Source of the DNA: Bacillus sp. USDA818B3_A
Lineage (GTDB): Bacteria; Bacillota; Bacilli; Bacillales; Cytobacillaceae
Reading direction: 5' to 3'
Length of the DNA stretch: 64,000 nucleotides
Assembly (NCBI RefSeq): GCF_009928415.1
Contig: NZ_JAABNN010000011.1
Location: 62,001 to 126,000 of the forward strand
Both the position numbers and the translations under genes were made by a program. Below, piece by piece: positions 9,154 to 17,430 of the stretch (the first letter of the stretch is position 1; the number at the start of each line of letters is the position of its first letter). A model generated the notes under the pieces. The model saw only the letters and a list, made by a program, of their open reading frames with translations. It did no database searches and was not told where the DNA came from.

Positions 9154-10044
9154 TTAATCCAAATCAAAAGAGTTTTTCTCGTTCATCTTAAACTGGACTA
9201 AGGTTACGATAAAGATGAAAAGTCCCAGTACCAAGGCCATTGCAGATGCATATCCTAATTGGAAGTTACCAAATGCTTTTTGCCAAATATAGAATACTAC
9301 AGATGCGGAGGCATACTCTGGACCGCCTGTTGGGGTCATAACGTTAATTTCAGTAAAGATTTGAGCACCGCCAATAATATTCGTAACGATAATAAAGAAG
9401 GTTACTGGTTTTACCATTGGCAAGGTGATGTACCAAAAAGATTTGAGCGCGTTCGCTCCATCTAACTTTGCCGCTTCATAAAATGATTTTGGAACGCTTT
9501 GTAGTGCTGCTAAATACAATAGCATCGTATAGCCTAGGCCCTTCCAAACAGCCATAATAATTAAGGCCGGTTTTACAGTAGATGTATTTTGCAGCCAGTT
9601 TGGACCTTTAATGCCAAACAGATCTAAAAACTGGTTCACTAACCCATAATCACCGTTATAAGCCCATTGCCATAAGATGGAGATCGCTGCAAGGGATGAA
9701 ATAACCGGGATATAATAAAGTACTCGGAAAGTATTTGTTCCAGGAATCCCTCTATTTAATGCTAAAGCCAGTAATAACGCTAATACGATTCCGATTGGAA
9801 TTCCCAGCATCATAAAAATCGTATTATACATTGACTTATAGAAATATTCATCTTGAAATAGGTTTTTAAAGTTTTCAAGGCCGATAAAATTCATTTGTCC
9901 TAAACCGTTCCAATCAGTAAATGCTCCATAGATTGAATACAATAAAGGAACCATAGCGAATATGAGGAATCCTAAAACTGGTGCTGCGATAAAAAGATAG
10001 GCATATCTTTGTTCCGTACGATACAGCTTTGATTTTGTATTCAT
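9154..10044 (-). CDS. araP: Arabinose-oligomer ABC transporter permease AraP
   Basis: Partner permease of AraQ, of the MalF/UgpA type, 296 residues. Membrane segments are visible from YAYLFIAAPVLGFLIF onward, and the EAA loop reads FYEAAKLDGANALKSFWYI. A G-rich ribosome site (GGGTGGGGGAAAG) precedes the ATG. It lies 41 bp before araQ and 146 bp after araN, and the araN-araP gap holds a stem-loop that probably lowers permease expression relative to the binding protein. Confidence 0.92.
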   Translation of the reverse strand: MNTKSKLYRTEQRYAYLFIAAPVLGFLIFAMVPLLYSIYGAFTDWNGLGQMNFIGLENFKNLFQDEYFYKSMYNTIFMMLGIPIGIVLALLLALALNRGIPGTNTFRVLYYIPVISSLAAISILWQWAYNGDYGLVNQFLDLFGIKGPNWLQNTSTVKPALIIMAVWKGLGYTMLLYLAALQSVPKSFYEAAKLDGANALKSFWYITLPMVKPVTFFIIVTNIIGGAQIFTEINVMTPTGGPEYASASVVFYIWQKAFGNFQLGYASAMALVLGLFIFIVTLVQFKMNEKNSFDLD

Positions 10045-10130
10045 CTTTCCCCCACCCTTTCAATGGCGTTGTCTTAGCACATTTCCCTTTCTCTAAATTT
10101 CTTATTACTAAAAAAGTTAGATAAAAGGAA

Positions 10131-10170
10131 TAAATGGTGCCAGTAAAACTTAATCAACCAGCACCATTTA
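10131..10170. other. Stem-loop between araN and araP
   Basis: Perfect 10-base arms, taaatggtgc and gcaccattta, flank a 20-base loop just after the araN stop codon. The U-tract is weak. Such a fold can protect the araN mRNA end or cause partial termination. Confidence 0.6.
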
Positions 10171-10190
10171 TACACTATGTCAAAAACAGA

Positions 10191-11549
10191 TTATTTCTTT
10201 GCAGATTGTTTTTCTTGTTGAATAGCTGCATCTAATAACTTTTGCATTTTTGGCTGTTCTTCTTTTACATATTGTGCAGCTGTTTTCTTACCATCAAGCA
10301 CAGGCTGAATGTTTTTGAAGAATTCATCATACCATTCACTCGTATAAGTGAACTCACCTGGGAAGCTGCGGCCATAATCATTGATAATATCTAAGAATTC
10401 TTGCTTGTTTGCTGGCTTAATAGAAGTATTAGCAGCCCATTCTTCAGCAACTTTCACGCTGTTCGGAAGCTGGATTTGTGCATCAACTAATGCTTGTTGT
10501 CCTTCTTGGTCAGCAGATAGATAAGTAGCTAATTCAGCTGCTGCTTTTGCATTCTTAGTTGTAGCGCCTACACCAATACCAAGTGAACCAATCCATGCTG
10601 CAGATTTACCAGTAGAGCCAACAGGCCATGGAATTAAATCATATTCGAAAGGAAGTGTTGCATATGTTGCCATATCCCAAGGACCAACAGGGAAGAATGC
10701 TAATTGACCCTTCATCCATCTTTGGTATGTGTCAAGTGACTGTGCTTCAGCGATAGAAGGAGTAACTTTGAATTTAGTTTGCTGATCTGCAAACCATTGT
10801 AATGCTTCGATGAATTTAGGATCATCGATTGTTACTTTTGTATGTGTTTCATCAATAAAGTCCGCACCATTACTCCATACGATTGGTTGTAATGACCATT
10901 GTACGTTGAATCCTGTACCGTATTGATCGACCTTACCATCTTTATTTGTATCTTTTGTTAATTGTTTTGCTACATCGATAAATTGATCTAAAGTATATGG
11001 CTTGTCTTTGTCAGGAAGTGGAATACCTGCTTTTTCAAACATAGTTTTGTTGTAACCTAGTGCAAATCCACTAATATCTTTTGGTAAACCGTAAATTGCA
11101 CCTTGACCTAGTTCCTTACCATCATAGCGATATTTATTAACACCTTTTTCCCACATATCGCTTAACTTAACATCTTTTGAGCCTTCTACATATTTTGTGA
11201 TATCAAGTAGGATTCCAGAGTTTACATATGCTTTTACTTGAGCTGGGTTATAGAAGAATACATCTGGAATTTTGTGTCCTGCGATTGCTGCTTTTAGTTT
11301 AGTATCATATTGATCAGGAGCTACAGAAACAACTGTAACCTTTACATTCTTATGAGACTCTTCATATTTCTTTACTGTAGCTTTATATGCTTCTAATTCT
11401 TTAGGCTGGCCGCGGAACATAAAAGTAAGTTCTGTTTTGCCGTTTGAGCCTTCACTAGTACTTTTGTTTCCACATCCTGCTAAAACGGAGCTAACTACCA
11501 TAATGGCAAGCAAGACGAGTATACTGATTTTTTTAGATGCTTTAAACAA
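10191..11549 (-). CDS. araN: Arabinose-oligomer binding lipoprotein AraN
   Basis: Extracellular solute-binding protein that captures arabino-oligosaccharides and delivers them to AraPQ. It has 452 residues. A signal peptide ([14 protein letters not shown]) ends in the lipobox VLAGC with the lipidated cysteine at position 26, followed by a Ser/Gly linker and a family 1 substrate-binding fold ([10 protein letters not shown]...). The start is a TTG, with GGAGG 7 bases upstream. Upstream lie a fully consensus cre box and several AraR-type palindromes shared with the divergent araR gene. Identification rests on gene order and neighbours as well as on family resemblance. Confidence 0.9.
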   Translation of the reverse strand: MFKASKKISILVLLAIMVVSSVLAGCGNKSTSEGSNGKTELTFMFRGQPKELEAYKATVKKYEESHKNVKVTVVSVAPDQYDTKLKAAIAGHKIPDVFFYNPAQVKAYVNSGILLDITKYVEGSKDVKLSDMWEKGVNKYRYDGKELGQGAIYGLPKDISGFALGYNKTMFEKAGIPLPDKDKPYTLDQFIDVAKQLTKDTNKDGKVDQYGTGFNVQWSLQPIVWSNGADFIDETHTKVTIDDPKFIEALQWFADQQTKFKVTPSIAEAQSLDTYQRWMKGQLAFFPVGPWDMATYATLPFEYDLIPWPVGSTGKSAAWIGSLGIGVGATTKNAKAAAELATYLSADQEGQQALVDAQIQLPNSVKVAEEWAANTSIKPANKQEFLDIINDYGRSFPGEFTYTSEWYDEFFKNIQPVLDGKKTAAQYVKEEQPKMQKLLDAAIQQEKQSAKK

Positions 11550-11602
11550 GTAAATCCCTCCAATAATATTTATTATGAATAATAGTCAAAAAATTAAAAC
11601 CC

Positions 11603-11617
11603 TTGGAAGCGTAACCA
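11603..11617 (+). promoter_or_regulatory. cre box upstream of araN
   Basis: ttggaagcgtaacca fits WTGNAANCGNWNNCW at every position. It sits 54 bp upstream of the araN start codon, a usual place for CcpA repression. Confidence 0.65.
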
Positions 11618-11672
11618 CTTTTCAATAAAAATAAAGTGTTAATCTTATGAAACTAGTTAACTCTTTAATTTA

Positions 11673-11686
11673 AATGTACGGACATG
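11673..11686. promoter_or_regulatory. AraR-type operator, araN side
   Basis: The palindrome aatgtacggacatg has the TGTAC core and centres on 11679.5, about 130 bp upstream of araN. Confidence 0.5.
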
Positions 11687-11794
11687 TAAAAGTGATTAGA
11701 TAATGATCCCTCCTAAAAAGCCTCATATACTTATAGGTTTATCCGTCTTTAGTAGGATGATTTAGAAGCTTTTTTTATCGAATTTTGTAAAACT

Positions 11795-11809
11795 GTGAAA
11801 GCGTATTCC
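11795..11809 (+). promoter_or_regulatory. Possible second cre box
   Basis: gtgaaagcgtattcc matches the cre core TGAAANCG...C and differs from the relaxed consensus only at the two outer positions. It lies between the araN and araR operators. Confidence 0.45.
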
Positions 11810-11831
11810 TTATATCCCAAATATTAATATA

Positions 11832-11846
11832 CCTGTTCGTACATGT
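11832..11846. promoter_or_regulatory. AraR-type operator, middle pair (a)
   Basis: cctgttcgtacatgt centres on 11838.5 and has the TGTTC/GTACA core of AraR sites. Confidence 0.5.
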
Positions 11847-11872
11847 CAATCTTTTTTCAATAAATTTTATTT

Positions 11873-11887
11873 TTTGTACGGACGTAT
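11873..11887. promoter_or_regulatory. AraR-type operator, middle pair (b)
   Basis: tttgtacggacgtat centres on 11879.5, 41 bp from its partner, so both would face the same side of the helix. Confidence 0.55.
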
Positions 11888-12108
11888 TTTTTTCTATTAA
11901 AATCAAACATTTTAACAACTGATTTTCTATGAATATCAATAGAGATTCTACGAAAAATGATACATAAGGAGTAATTTCAGCAAAAAATCCCATAGAATTC
12001 GACGGACAACTTAATGCCTTTCAAAAAAATTATTATACTTGAAGGCGAATAAGTTGAAATTTTTCATAGTTTTTTTTATTTATTTTTGTTACGATAATAA
12101 CATAAAAC

Positions 12109-12124
12109 TGTTGTACGTATAAGT
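12109..12124. promoter_or_regulatory. AraR-type operator at the araR promoter
   Basis: tgttgtacgtataagt, centred on 12116.5, ends 38 bp before the araR start codon. Its core is the same ttgtacgtataa as the operator before araD. The position suggests that AraR represses its own gene. Confidence 0.6.
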
Positions 12125-12162
12125 TGAGTATTTTTCATACAAGTTGAAAGAAGGTGACAACA

Positions 12163-13308
12163 ATGGCCCATAAAACCAAATACAATATGGTAAAAGAAGA
12201 AATTACGGAATGGATCACAAGCGGCAAAGTTCAACCAGGCGAAAAGATTTATTCTGAAAATGAACTGGTTAAAATGTTTGGGGTAAGCAGGCATACGATT
12301 CGTCAAGCAGTTGGGGATCTAGTACATGAAGGATGGCTTTACCGCGAACAAGGGGCGGGTACCTTCTGTTCAAATAAAATGTTACAAACAAACTCTAAAT
12401 CAGAAACTGCTCCACCTGTTCAGTTAAATACCAATGGAAAAAATATTGGGGTGATTACTACCTATATCTCTGATTATATTTTTCCATCCATTATTAAAGG
12501 GGTGGAATCGTACTTAACAGCTCAAGGTTATTCGCTGACATTCGCTTGTACGGATAACGATGTGGAGAAGGAAAAACAATGCCTGCAAACCATGCTGAGC
12601 AGGAATATCGATGGTCTCATTGTGGAACCTACGAGAAGCAGTAATTATAATCCAAATATACAATATTACTTAGAATTAGAACGAAACAATATTCCCTATT
12701 TAATGATTAACCAATTTTACTCTCAACTGATGCCACCGCATATCATCATGAACGATGAACATGGCGGCTTTATTGCAACAGAACATTTAATTAAGCTTGG
12801 CCACGAGAAAATTGTCGGCCTTTTCAAAACAGACGACCTTCAAGGTGTGAACCGGATGCAGGGGTTTATTCGAGCTTTTAGAGAGCACAACCTGGCATTT
12901 TTTCCTGAGATGGTTATTACTTTCACTACTGAAGATAAAGACAGCACATTAATAGAGAAATTACAGAAGTTTTTTACAAATGATGACAAGCCTACTGCCA
13001 TTGTTTGTTATAATGACCAGCTGGCACTGCAGGTTCTATTTATGTTAAGAGGGCTAGGTTTACGAGTCCCAGAAGATGTTTCCATTGTCGGCTATGACGA
13101 TTCTTCTTTAGCAGAAGCAACAGATGTCAAATTAACCTCTATTACACATCCAAAAATGGATATGGGGATTGAAGCAGCAAAATGGATTGTTTCTGCTGTT
13201 GAGAAGAAAGGTAACAATACTCATTCAACCGTTTATGAACCTGAACTTGTCGTTAGGAACTCTACGGCAGCATTAGATAAGAACAACAACATGAAAATTT
13301 CATCATAA
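12163..13308 (+). CDS. araR: Arabinose repressor AraR
   Basis: Transcriptional repressor of arabinose genes that releases DNA when L-arabinose binds. It has the chimeric AraR architecture: an N-terminal GntR-type winged helix (about residues 1-70, with SENELVKMFGVSRHTIRQAV as its recognition region) joined to a LacI/GalR-type sugar-binding domain (from NIGVITTYISDYIF to the end, including CYNDQLALQVL and SIVGYDDSS). AGAAGG lies 9 bases before the ATG at 12163; a GTG at 12154 overlaps the ribosome site and is less likely. It is transcribed away from araN and ends at a strong bidirectional terminator. The many TTGTAC/GTACAA sites nearby fit this regulator. Confidence 0.95.
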   Translation: MAHKTKYNMVKEEITEWITSGKVQPGEKIYSENELVKMFGVSRHTIRQAVGDLVHEGWLYREQGAGTFCSNKMLQTNSKSETAPPVQLNTNGKNIGVITTYISDYIFPSIIKGVESYLTAQGYSLTFACTDNDVEKEKQCLQTMLSRNIDGLIVEPTRSSNYNPNIQYYLELERNNIPYLMINQFYSQLMPPHIIMNDEHGGFIATEHLIKLGHEKIVGLFKTDDLQGVNRMQGFIRAFREHNLAFFPEMVITFTTEDKDSTLIEKLQKFFTNDDKPTAIVCYNDQLALQVLFMLRGLGLRVPEDVSIVGYDDSSLAEATDVKLTSITHPKMDMGIEAAKWIVSAVEKKGNNTHSTVYEPELVVRNSTAALDKNNNMKISS

Positions 13309-13316
13309 AGACAAGC

Positions 13317-13346
13317 AGGGAGTCCCAAATATTTTTGGGACTCCCT
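13317..13346. terminator. Bidirectional terminator between araR and the GH27 gene
   Basis: agggagtccca and tgggactccct form an 11-bp GC-rich stem around eight bases, followed by a T-rich stretch on the + strand. It serves the two convergent genes. Confidence 0.85.
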
Positions 13347-13354
13347 CTTTATTC

Positions 13355-14635
13355 TTAATATAATTTGACAAGAACAGCTCCGTGAGATGGAACGATCTGC
13401 TTTATTTCATCATTCAATTCTCCAAGCTCTTCCTGCTTCCATAAATCCCTGGCTTTTTTATGGTTAGAAATGCCAAGCTCCTCAAATGTGACACCAACTT
13501 CGGCCGGTTCATCTGTTGCATTAAACAATGCTGCATAAGTATGGGTATCCTTATCTTTTGCCATCCAGACGATTTTGTCATCCTTACGATAGACAAGCTG
13601 ATTACTGTGGCTGTTTTGATTTAAATCAAGGACCTCTTTATTTGTTAGTAAAGAAAGTGTCCATTCATCATTATCGCGAAGCTCTCCGCCAAACATGAGC
13701 GGTGAACGGAAGATGGACCATAATGTCATCATCGTGATCTGTTCATCCTTTGTAAATCGGGTCCAGCGGTCGGCACCGCCCCCATCAACGGAACGAATTC
13801 CAATATGTCCTAAAGGAAGCATATCACAATCCGGCCAGCAGCCTGCTTGCCTATATTCATTCCATTTTTCACAGCGCTCAAACATACCATATAGCAAATT
13901 CCAAAGATCCCAAAAGTCATCCGTCATTCTCCACATGTTTGCATTTGCAATAAAATCTTCAGTGTATTCTAACGGAGCCGGACCTGGAGAAAGGCTAAGC
14001 ACCATATCTCTCCCACAATTTTCAATTGCGTTACGAATTAATTTAATTTCATCCAGATGCGTATCATACAGCCTTGATGCGGCAATATCGTCAACCTTGA
14101 CAAAATCTACGCCCCAATTAGCATACATTTGAAACAAGGAGTTGTAATATTCCTGTGCTCCCTCTTTGGAGGCATCGATCCCGTACATGTCTGTATTCCA
14201 AGGACAAATCGAATTAGGATGAGCGATATCCCTTGCTCTTGCCTGTGTTCCTAAAATCGGTGTGTTCGCATGAACGGCTTGACGCGGGATTCCTCGCATA
14301 ATGTGGATTCCAAATTTTAAGCCAAGATTATGTACATATTCGGCTAAGGATTTGAATCCGCTTCCATCAGATGCGGAAGGAAATCGATTAACAGCAGGTA
14401 TTAACCTTGAATATTCATCCATTTCAAGTGGGACAAATGGACGGTAGACAGAGGAATGTGCACCTGGTTCATACCATTGGATATCTACAACGACGTACTC
14501 CCAGCCATATGCTTTTAAATGTTCCGCCATATAATCGGCATTTCCTCTTATTTCTTCTTCTCTTACCGCTGCTCCATAGCAATCCCAGCTATTCCAGCCA
14601 AGTGGTGGAGTTTTTGCAAATGTATGGTGTTTCAT
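13355..14635 (-). CDS. GH27 alpha-galactosidase or beta-L-arabinopyranosidase
   Basis: A 426-residue cytoplasmic glycosidase of clan GH-D. GH27 marks include PPLGWNSWDCYG at the N-terminus, the nucleophile in FVKVDD (D182), and the acid/base in WRMTDDF (D239/D240). A C-terminal beta domain follows. The start is the ATG at 14635, 7 bases after AAAGGGGAC; upstream extension to 14692 has no ribosome site. Family members act on alpha-galactosides or on beta-L-arabinopyranosides. An AraR-like palindrome 37-53 bp upstream of the start and the arabinose neighbourhood favour a role on arabinan or arabinogalactan side chains, but sequence alone does not settle the substrate. Confidence 0.85.
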   Translation of the reverse strand: MKHHTFAKTPPLGWNSWDCYGAAVREEEIRGNADYMAEHLKAYGWEYVVVDIQWYEPGAHSSVYRPFVPLEMDEYSRLIPAVNRFPSASDGSGFKSLAEYVHNLGLKFGIHIMRGIPRQAVHANTPILGTQARARDIAHPNSICPWNTDMYGIDASKEGAQEYYNSLFQMYANWGVDFVKVDDIAASRLYDTHLDEIKLIRNAIENCGRDMVLSLSPGPAPLEYTEDFIANANMWRMTDDFWDLWNLLYGMFERCEKWNEYRQAGCWPDCDMLPLGHIGIRSVDGGGADRWTRFTKDEQITMMTLWSIFRSPLMFGGELRDNDEWTLSLLTNKEVLDLNQNSHSNQLVYRKDDKIVWMAKDKDTHTYAALFNATDEPAEVGVTFEELGISNHKKARDLWKQEELGELNDEIKQIVPSHGAVLVKLY

Positions 14636-14671
14636 TATACAAGTCCCCTTTTTTAGTAGATTTTTTAAAAA

Positions 14672-14688
14672 AGTTGTACGGTCCACTT
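14672..14688. promoter_or_regulatory. AraR-like operator upstream of the GH27 gene
   Basis: agttgtacggtccactt has the TTGTACGG core and partly palindromic AAGT/ACTT ends, centred 44 bp before the GH27 start codon. It is less symmetric than the other sites. Confidence 0.4.
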
Positions 14689-14856
14689 CCACAATAACAC
14701 GTTTTCATTTAAAATTAAATAATAGAAAAGAAGAAAAATAGAAATCGATTGGAGACCCGTTTGGTCTGACATTTGCCATTTTTATACGACTTCTTTTCCA
14801 GAAAAGTTTATGCTATTTTTATGGTACTAAAAATAATATGGAAATTGGTGAATCTG

Positions 14857-15456
14857 ATGTTTAGATATGATGGTAAATTCTTTCGTGTACTTGAAGTAGT
14901 TACAGCATTTTTTCAATTAAATATTATATGGTTGATACTTTGTATCCCTGTAGTAACCATTTTTCCTGCAACCGTAGCCATGTACTGTGTTTCCCGGCAA
15001 TGGGTTTTGCATAATGACTTTAGTGTATTCCGGCCTTTCTTTAAATATTTCAAGGAAAACTTCAAACAAAGCTTTGGACTAGGGCTGATTTGGTTAGTAT
15101 TTAGCGGTTTAGGAGTGATTGATTTTCTCTTATTAAGGAGCTTTGGATCTTTCCAATATTTTTTACTCCCAATTCTGACCTTAATGGGAATCTTATTGCT
15201 TCTTATTTCGATATTTATTTTCCCTACGATTGCTAATTTCAATTTAAACTGGTTAAATGCAATAAAAAACTCTTTATTTTTCTCAATAAGATATCTGCCG
15301 ACTACCATTGCAGCGATCCTCTATATCGGACTAATGGGGCTGATTCTCTTTACATGGCCGATCACCATTTTATTTGTATTCAGTCTCGGTTCCTATAGTA
15401 TTTATTTACTTTGCAACAGGATATTTAAAAAGATTCAACAAGTGAATCCATCTTAA
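14857..15456 (+). CDS. DUF624 (YesL-type) membrane protein
   Basis: A 199-residue integral membrane protein with about five hydrophobic helices and a basic C-terminus (NRIFKKIQQ). It carries the DUF624 pattern VTIFPAT...RQWVL...FRPFFKYFKENFKQSF. B. subtilis YesL, from a pectin locus with YesMN and a sugar importer, belongs to this family, whose biochemical role is unknown. I prefer the ATG at 14857, preceded by GGTGA at 5 bases; upstream starts have no site. A close paralogue lies at 31559-32182, also reading against its neighbours. It converges with the importer operon on a shared terminator. Confidence 0.85.
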   Translation: MFRYDGKFFRVLEVVTAFFQLNIIWLILCIPVVTIFPATVAMYCVSRQWVLHNDFSVFRPFFKYFKENFKQSFGLGLIWLVFSGLGVIDFLLLRSFGSFQYFLLPILTLMGILLLLISIFIFPTIANFNLNWLNAIKNSLFFSIRYLPTTIAAILYIGLMGLILFTWPITILFVFSLGSYSIYLLCNRIFKKIQQVNPS

Positions 15457-15458
15457 CG

Positions 15459-15474
15459 ACTTGTATGTACAAGT
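15459..15474. promoter_or_regulatory. Orphan AraR-type operator between convergent genes
   Basis: acttgtatgtacaagt has perfect 7-base arms around TG and is the most symmetric site of this kind in the window, yet it lies between the DUF624 stop codon and the terminator, with no promoter for a known gene. Confidence 0.5.
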
Positions 15475-15483
15475 AAACAGAAG

Positions 15484-15515
15484 AAAAACCTCCAACCCTT
15501 GGCTGGAGGTTTTTT
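15484..15515. terminator. Bidirectional terminator
   Basis: aaaaacctcca and tggaggttttt pair over 11 bases with a nine-base loop. A-runs and T-runs on both sides make it work in both directions, ending the DUF624 gene and the leftward importer operon. Confidence 0.85.
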
Positions 15516-15516
15516 A

Positions 15517-16413
15517 TCATCCTTTTACAGATCCAGCAGCAATGCCTTCTACAATTCGATCACTTAGTACAAAGAAAGCGATAAGTACTGGAATAATACT
15601 AATCATTAAAGTTGCTCCAATCGCACCCCAATCTGTTAAATACTGGCCAACAAAGTTATTAACCCCAACCGTAATCGTCTTCCATTTATCAGAACTTAAG
15701 AAGGTATTTACAAACACGAATTCGTTCCAGTTATAAATCATGTTAATAATTACTGTTGTTGAAAGTACAGGTACGGTCATTGGGAGTGTAATTTGGAAAA
15801 AGATGCGGTGAATCGAACACCCGTCAATTACCGCTGCTTCCTCTACCTCTCGTGGAAGCGATTTGTAAAATCCACTTAATATCATGATTGTTATCGGTAA
15901 ATTGAATGCTACATAAGATAGGATGACAGAAACAGGATTATCAATTAGATTTACTGATTTAAAAGTATTAAATAACGGGATTAACGTAGAATGTAGCGGA
16001 ATCATGTAGCCCGCCATAAACAAACCAAGAACTAATCCGCTAAGTTTCCATTGCATTCTCGTGATTGCAAAGGTTACAAAGCTGGCAAGTATAACCGTTA
16101 GGACTACAGCTACAACAGTGTAAATTACACTATTAAGGAAGTATGCATCAATGTGTCCCGAGGACCAAGCCTTTAGATAGTTACCCCATTGTGGATCTTG
16201 AGGCAATGAGAATGGAGACATCCCAAAGACCTCTTGATTGGTTTTTAAGGAAAAAAGGAATAACCATATCAATGGGTAAACTTGAACGATGGCAATAATC
16301 CCCAGTATCAAATAGAGAATACCAAAACCAATTTTTTTCCCAAGCGTATTACTAGTTTTATATGAAGCTGATAGGGTCGAATTTGTTTGTCTTTCAACTG
16401 CCACTTTGCTCAT
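15517..16413 (-). CDS. Sugar ABC transporter permease (CUT1, MalG-type)
   Basis: Second permease of importer 2, 298 residues. It has about six membrane helices and the EAA loop EEAAVIDGCSIHRIFFQI (about residues 190-208), and ends in the VKG tail typical of the family. I chose the ATG at 16413, 8 bases after GGGGAG; a GTG at 16422 is possible. It lies 17 bp behind its partner permease. The substrate is not evident; the neighbouring two-component pair and GH genes suggest an oligosaccharide of arabinose, xylose or galactose. Confidence 0.88.
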   Translation of the reverse strand: MSKVAVERQTNSTLSASYKTSNTLGKKIGFGILYLILGIIAIVQVYPLIWLFLFSLKTNQEVFGMSPFSLPQDPQWGNYLKAWSSGHIDAYFLNSVIYTVVAVVLTVILASFVTFAITRMQWKLSGLVLGLFMAGYMIPLHSTLIPLFNTFKSVNLIDNPVSVILSYVAFNLPITIMILSGFYKSLPREVEEAAVIDGCSIHRIFFQITLPMTVPVLSTTVIINMIYNWNEFVFVNTFLSSDKWKTITVGVNNFVGQYLTDWGAIGATLMISIIPVLIAFFVLSDRIVEGIAAGSVKG

Positions 16414-16430
16414 CTTATTCACTCCCCTTT

Positions 16431-17306
16431 TTAATAATCAACATCTTTAGTAGATAAAAGTTTTTGAATTAACCAAGTCATCAACATACAGATTACAAGC
16501 AGGCCAAACCCGATTGCACTGCCATAACCGAAGTTATATTTTGTGAAAGCTTCTGTATACATATAGGATGCCATAACCTCACTCGCATGGTTAGGTCCGC
16601 CGCCAGTCAAGACGAAAATTAAATCAAAATACTTTAATGAACCAACGATGGCTAATATGACCATTACTTTTATTACTCCCGCGATGAGAGGGACTTTTAT
16701 TTTATAAGCAATTTGAATAGCTGTAGCCCCATCAATTTTCGCCGCTTCAATCAGTTCTTCCGGAACATTTTTTAAGGCAGCATAGAAAATAATGATGTAA
16801 AAACCAGCATATTGCCAAACGATTGGAATAAAGAGGGCATATAAAACGATGTTCGAATCCGCTAACCAAAGAGGTGGATTCTCGACACCAAAATTGATTA
16901 ACAATCTATTGATCATTCCATTAGATGGGTCAAAAATCTTCGCCCATAACTGTGCAATCGCAACTGACGATAATAACATTGGAATAAGGTAAATTTTTCT
17001 TAAAAAGTTTGCACCCTTTATCTTACTTGCTAGGATTAGTGATAAAATTAAGTAGCCAACAAGGCTTAGTGTAGAGAAAATACCAAGCAATAAGGAATGC
17101 CATGTACTCTGCCAAAACATCTTGTCCTGGATCAGATGTTTATAGTTCTCCAAACCTATATACTTCATCTTGCCAATTCCGTTCCAGTCCATTAAACCAT
17201 AATAGCCCGTCTGAACGATTGGGATATAAATCAAGAACATAATGAGAAGTAACGCAGGAAGTACGTAAAGGGTGATGGCTAACTTGTTTGACATTACGTT
17301 TTTCAT
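16431..17306 (-). CDS. Sugar ABC transporter permease (CUT1, MalF-type)
   Basis: First permease of importer 2, 291 residues, with the family pattern GLMDWNGIGKMKYIGLENY after the first helix and the EAA loop ELIEAAKIDGATAIQIAYKI. GGGAG lies 8 bases before the ATG. It is 124 bp downstream of the binding-protein gene, from which it is separated by a strong stem-loop. It has the same architecture as AraP at 9.2-10.0 kb, though clearly diverged. Confidence 0.88.
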   Translation of the reverse strand: MKNVMSNKLAITLYVLPALLLIMFLIYIPIVQTGYYGLMDWNGIGKMKYIGLENYKHLIQDKMFWQSTWHSLLLGIFSTLSLVGYLILSLILASKIKGANFLRKIYLIPMLLSSVAIAQLWAKIFDPSNGMINRLLINFGVENPPLWLADSNIVLYALFIPIVWQYAGFYIIIFYAALKNVPEELIEAAKIDGATAIQIAYKIKVPLIAGVIKVMVILAIVGSLKYFDLIFVLTGGGPNHASEVMASYMYTEAFTKYNFGYGSAIGFGLLVICMLMTWLIQKLLSTKDVDY

Positions 17307-17376
17307 TTTCTATACTCCCTTCAAATAAAAGCGTAAGCGCCTAGCACAGGTGCTGTAGCTGGATCGTCTAAATTTA

Positions 17377-17403
17377 TAGAGGGCATATGGTGTATGCCCT
17401 CTA
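17377..17403 (-). other. Stem-loop between binding protein and permeases
   Basis: tagagggcata and tatgccctcta are perfect 11-base arms with a five-base loop, placed 28 bp after the stop codon of the binding-protein gene. No strong U-tract follows, so partial termination or mRNA protection is likely. Confidence 0.65.
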
Positions 17404-17430
17404 TTCCTTACAAGATTGAATGATGCTTAA

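Larger units (their letters stand above)
11550..12162. promoter_or_regulatory. Divergent araN/araR control region
   Basis: This 613-bp AT-rich intergenic region has no believable gene. It contains two cre-type boxes and four AraR-type palindromes, centred on 11679.5, 11838.5, 11879.5 and 12116.5. The middle two lie 41 bp apart, close to four helical turns. The site nearest araR suggests autoregulation. An ATG-start frame on the minus strand across 11775-11993 covers the operators and is not considered a gene. Confidence 0.7.

Noticed and set aside
8574..9191. 205-codon rightward reading frame
   Set aside because: Antisense to araQ; hydrophobic codons on the opposite strand produce a long frame by chance. 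No ribosome site or family.
11775..11993. 72-codon leftward reading frame between araN and araR
   Set aside because: It overlaps two AraR-type operators and a cre-like box in a control region; no ribosome site and no family.
14913..15308. 131-codon leftward reading frame
   Set aside because: Antisense to the DUF624 gene, without ribosome site. A similar shadow occurs antisense to the second DUF624 gene, as expected from codon bias.
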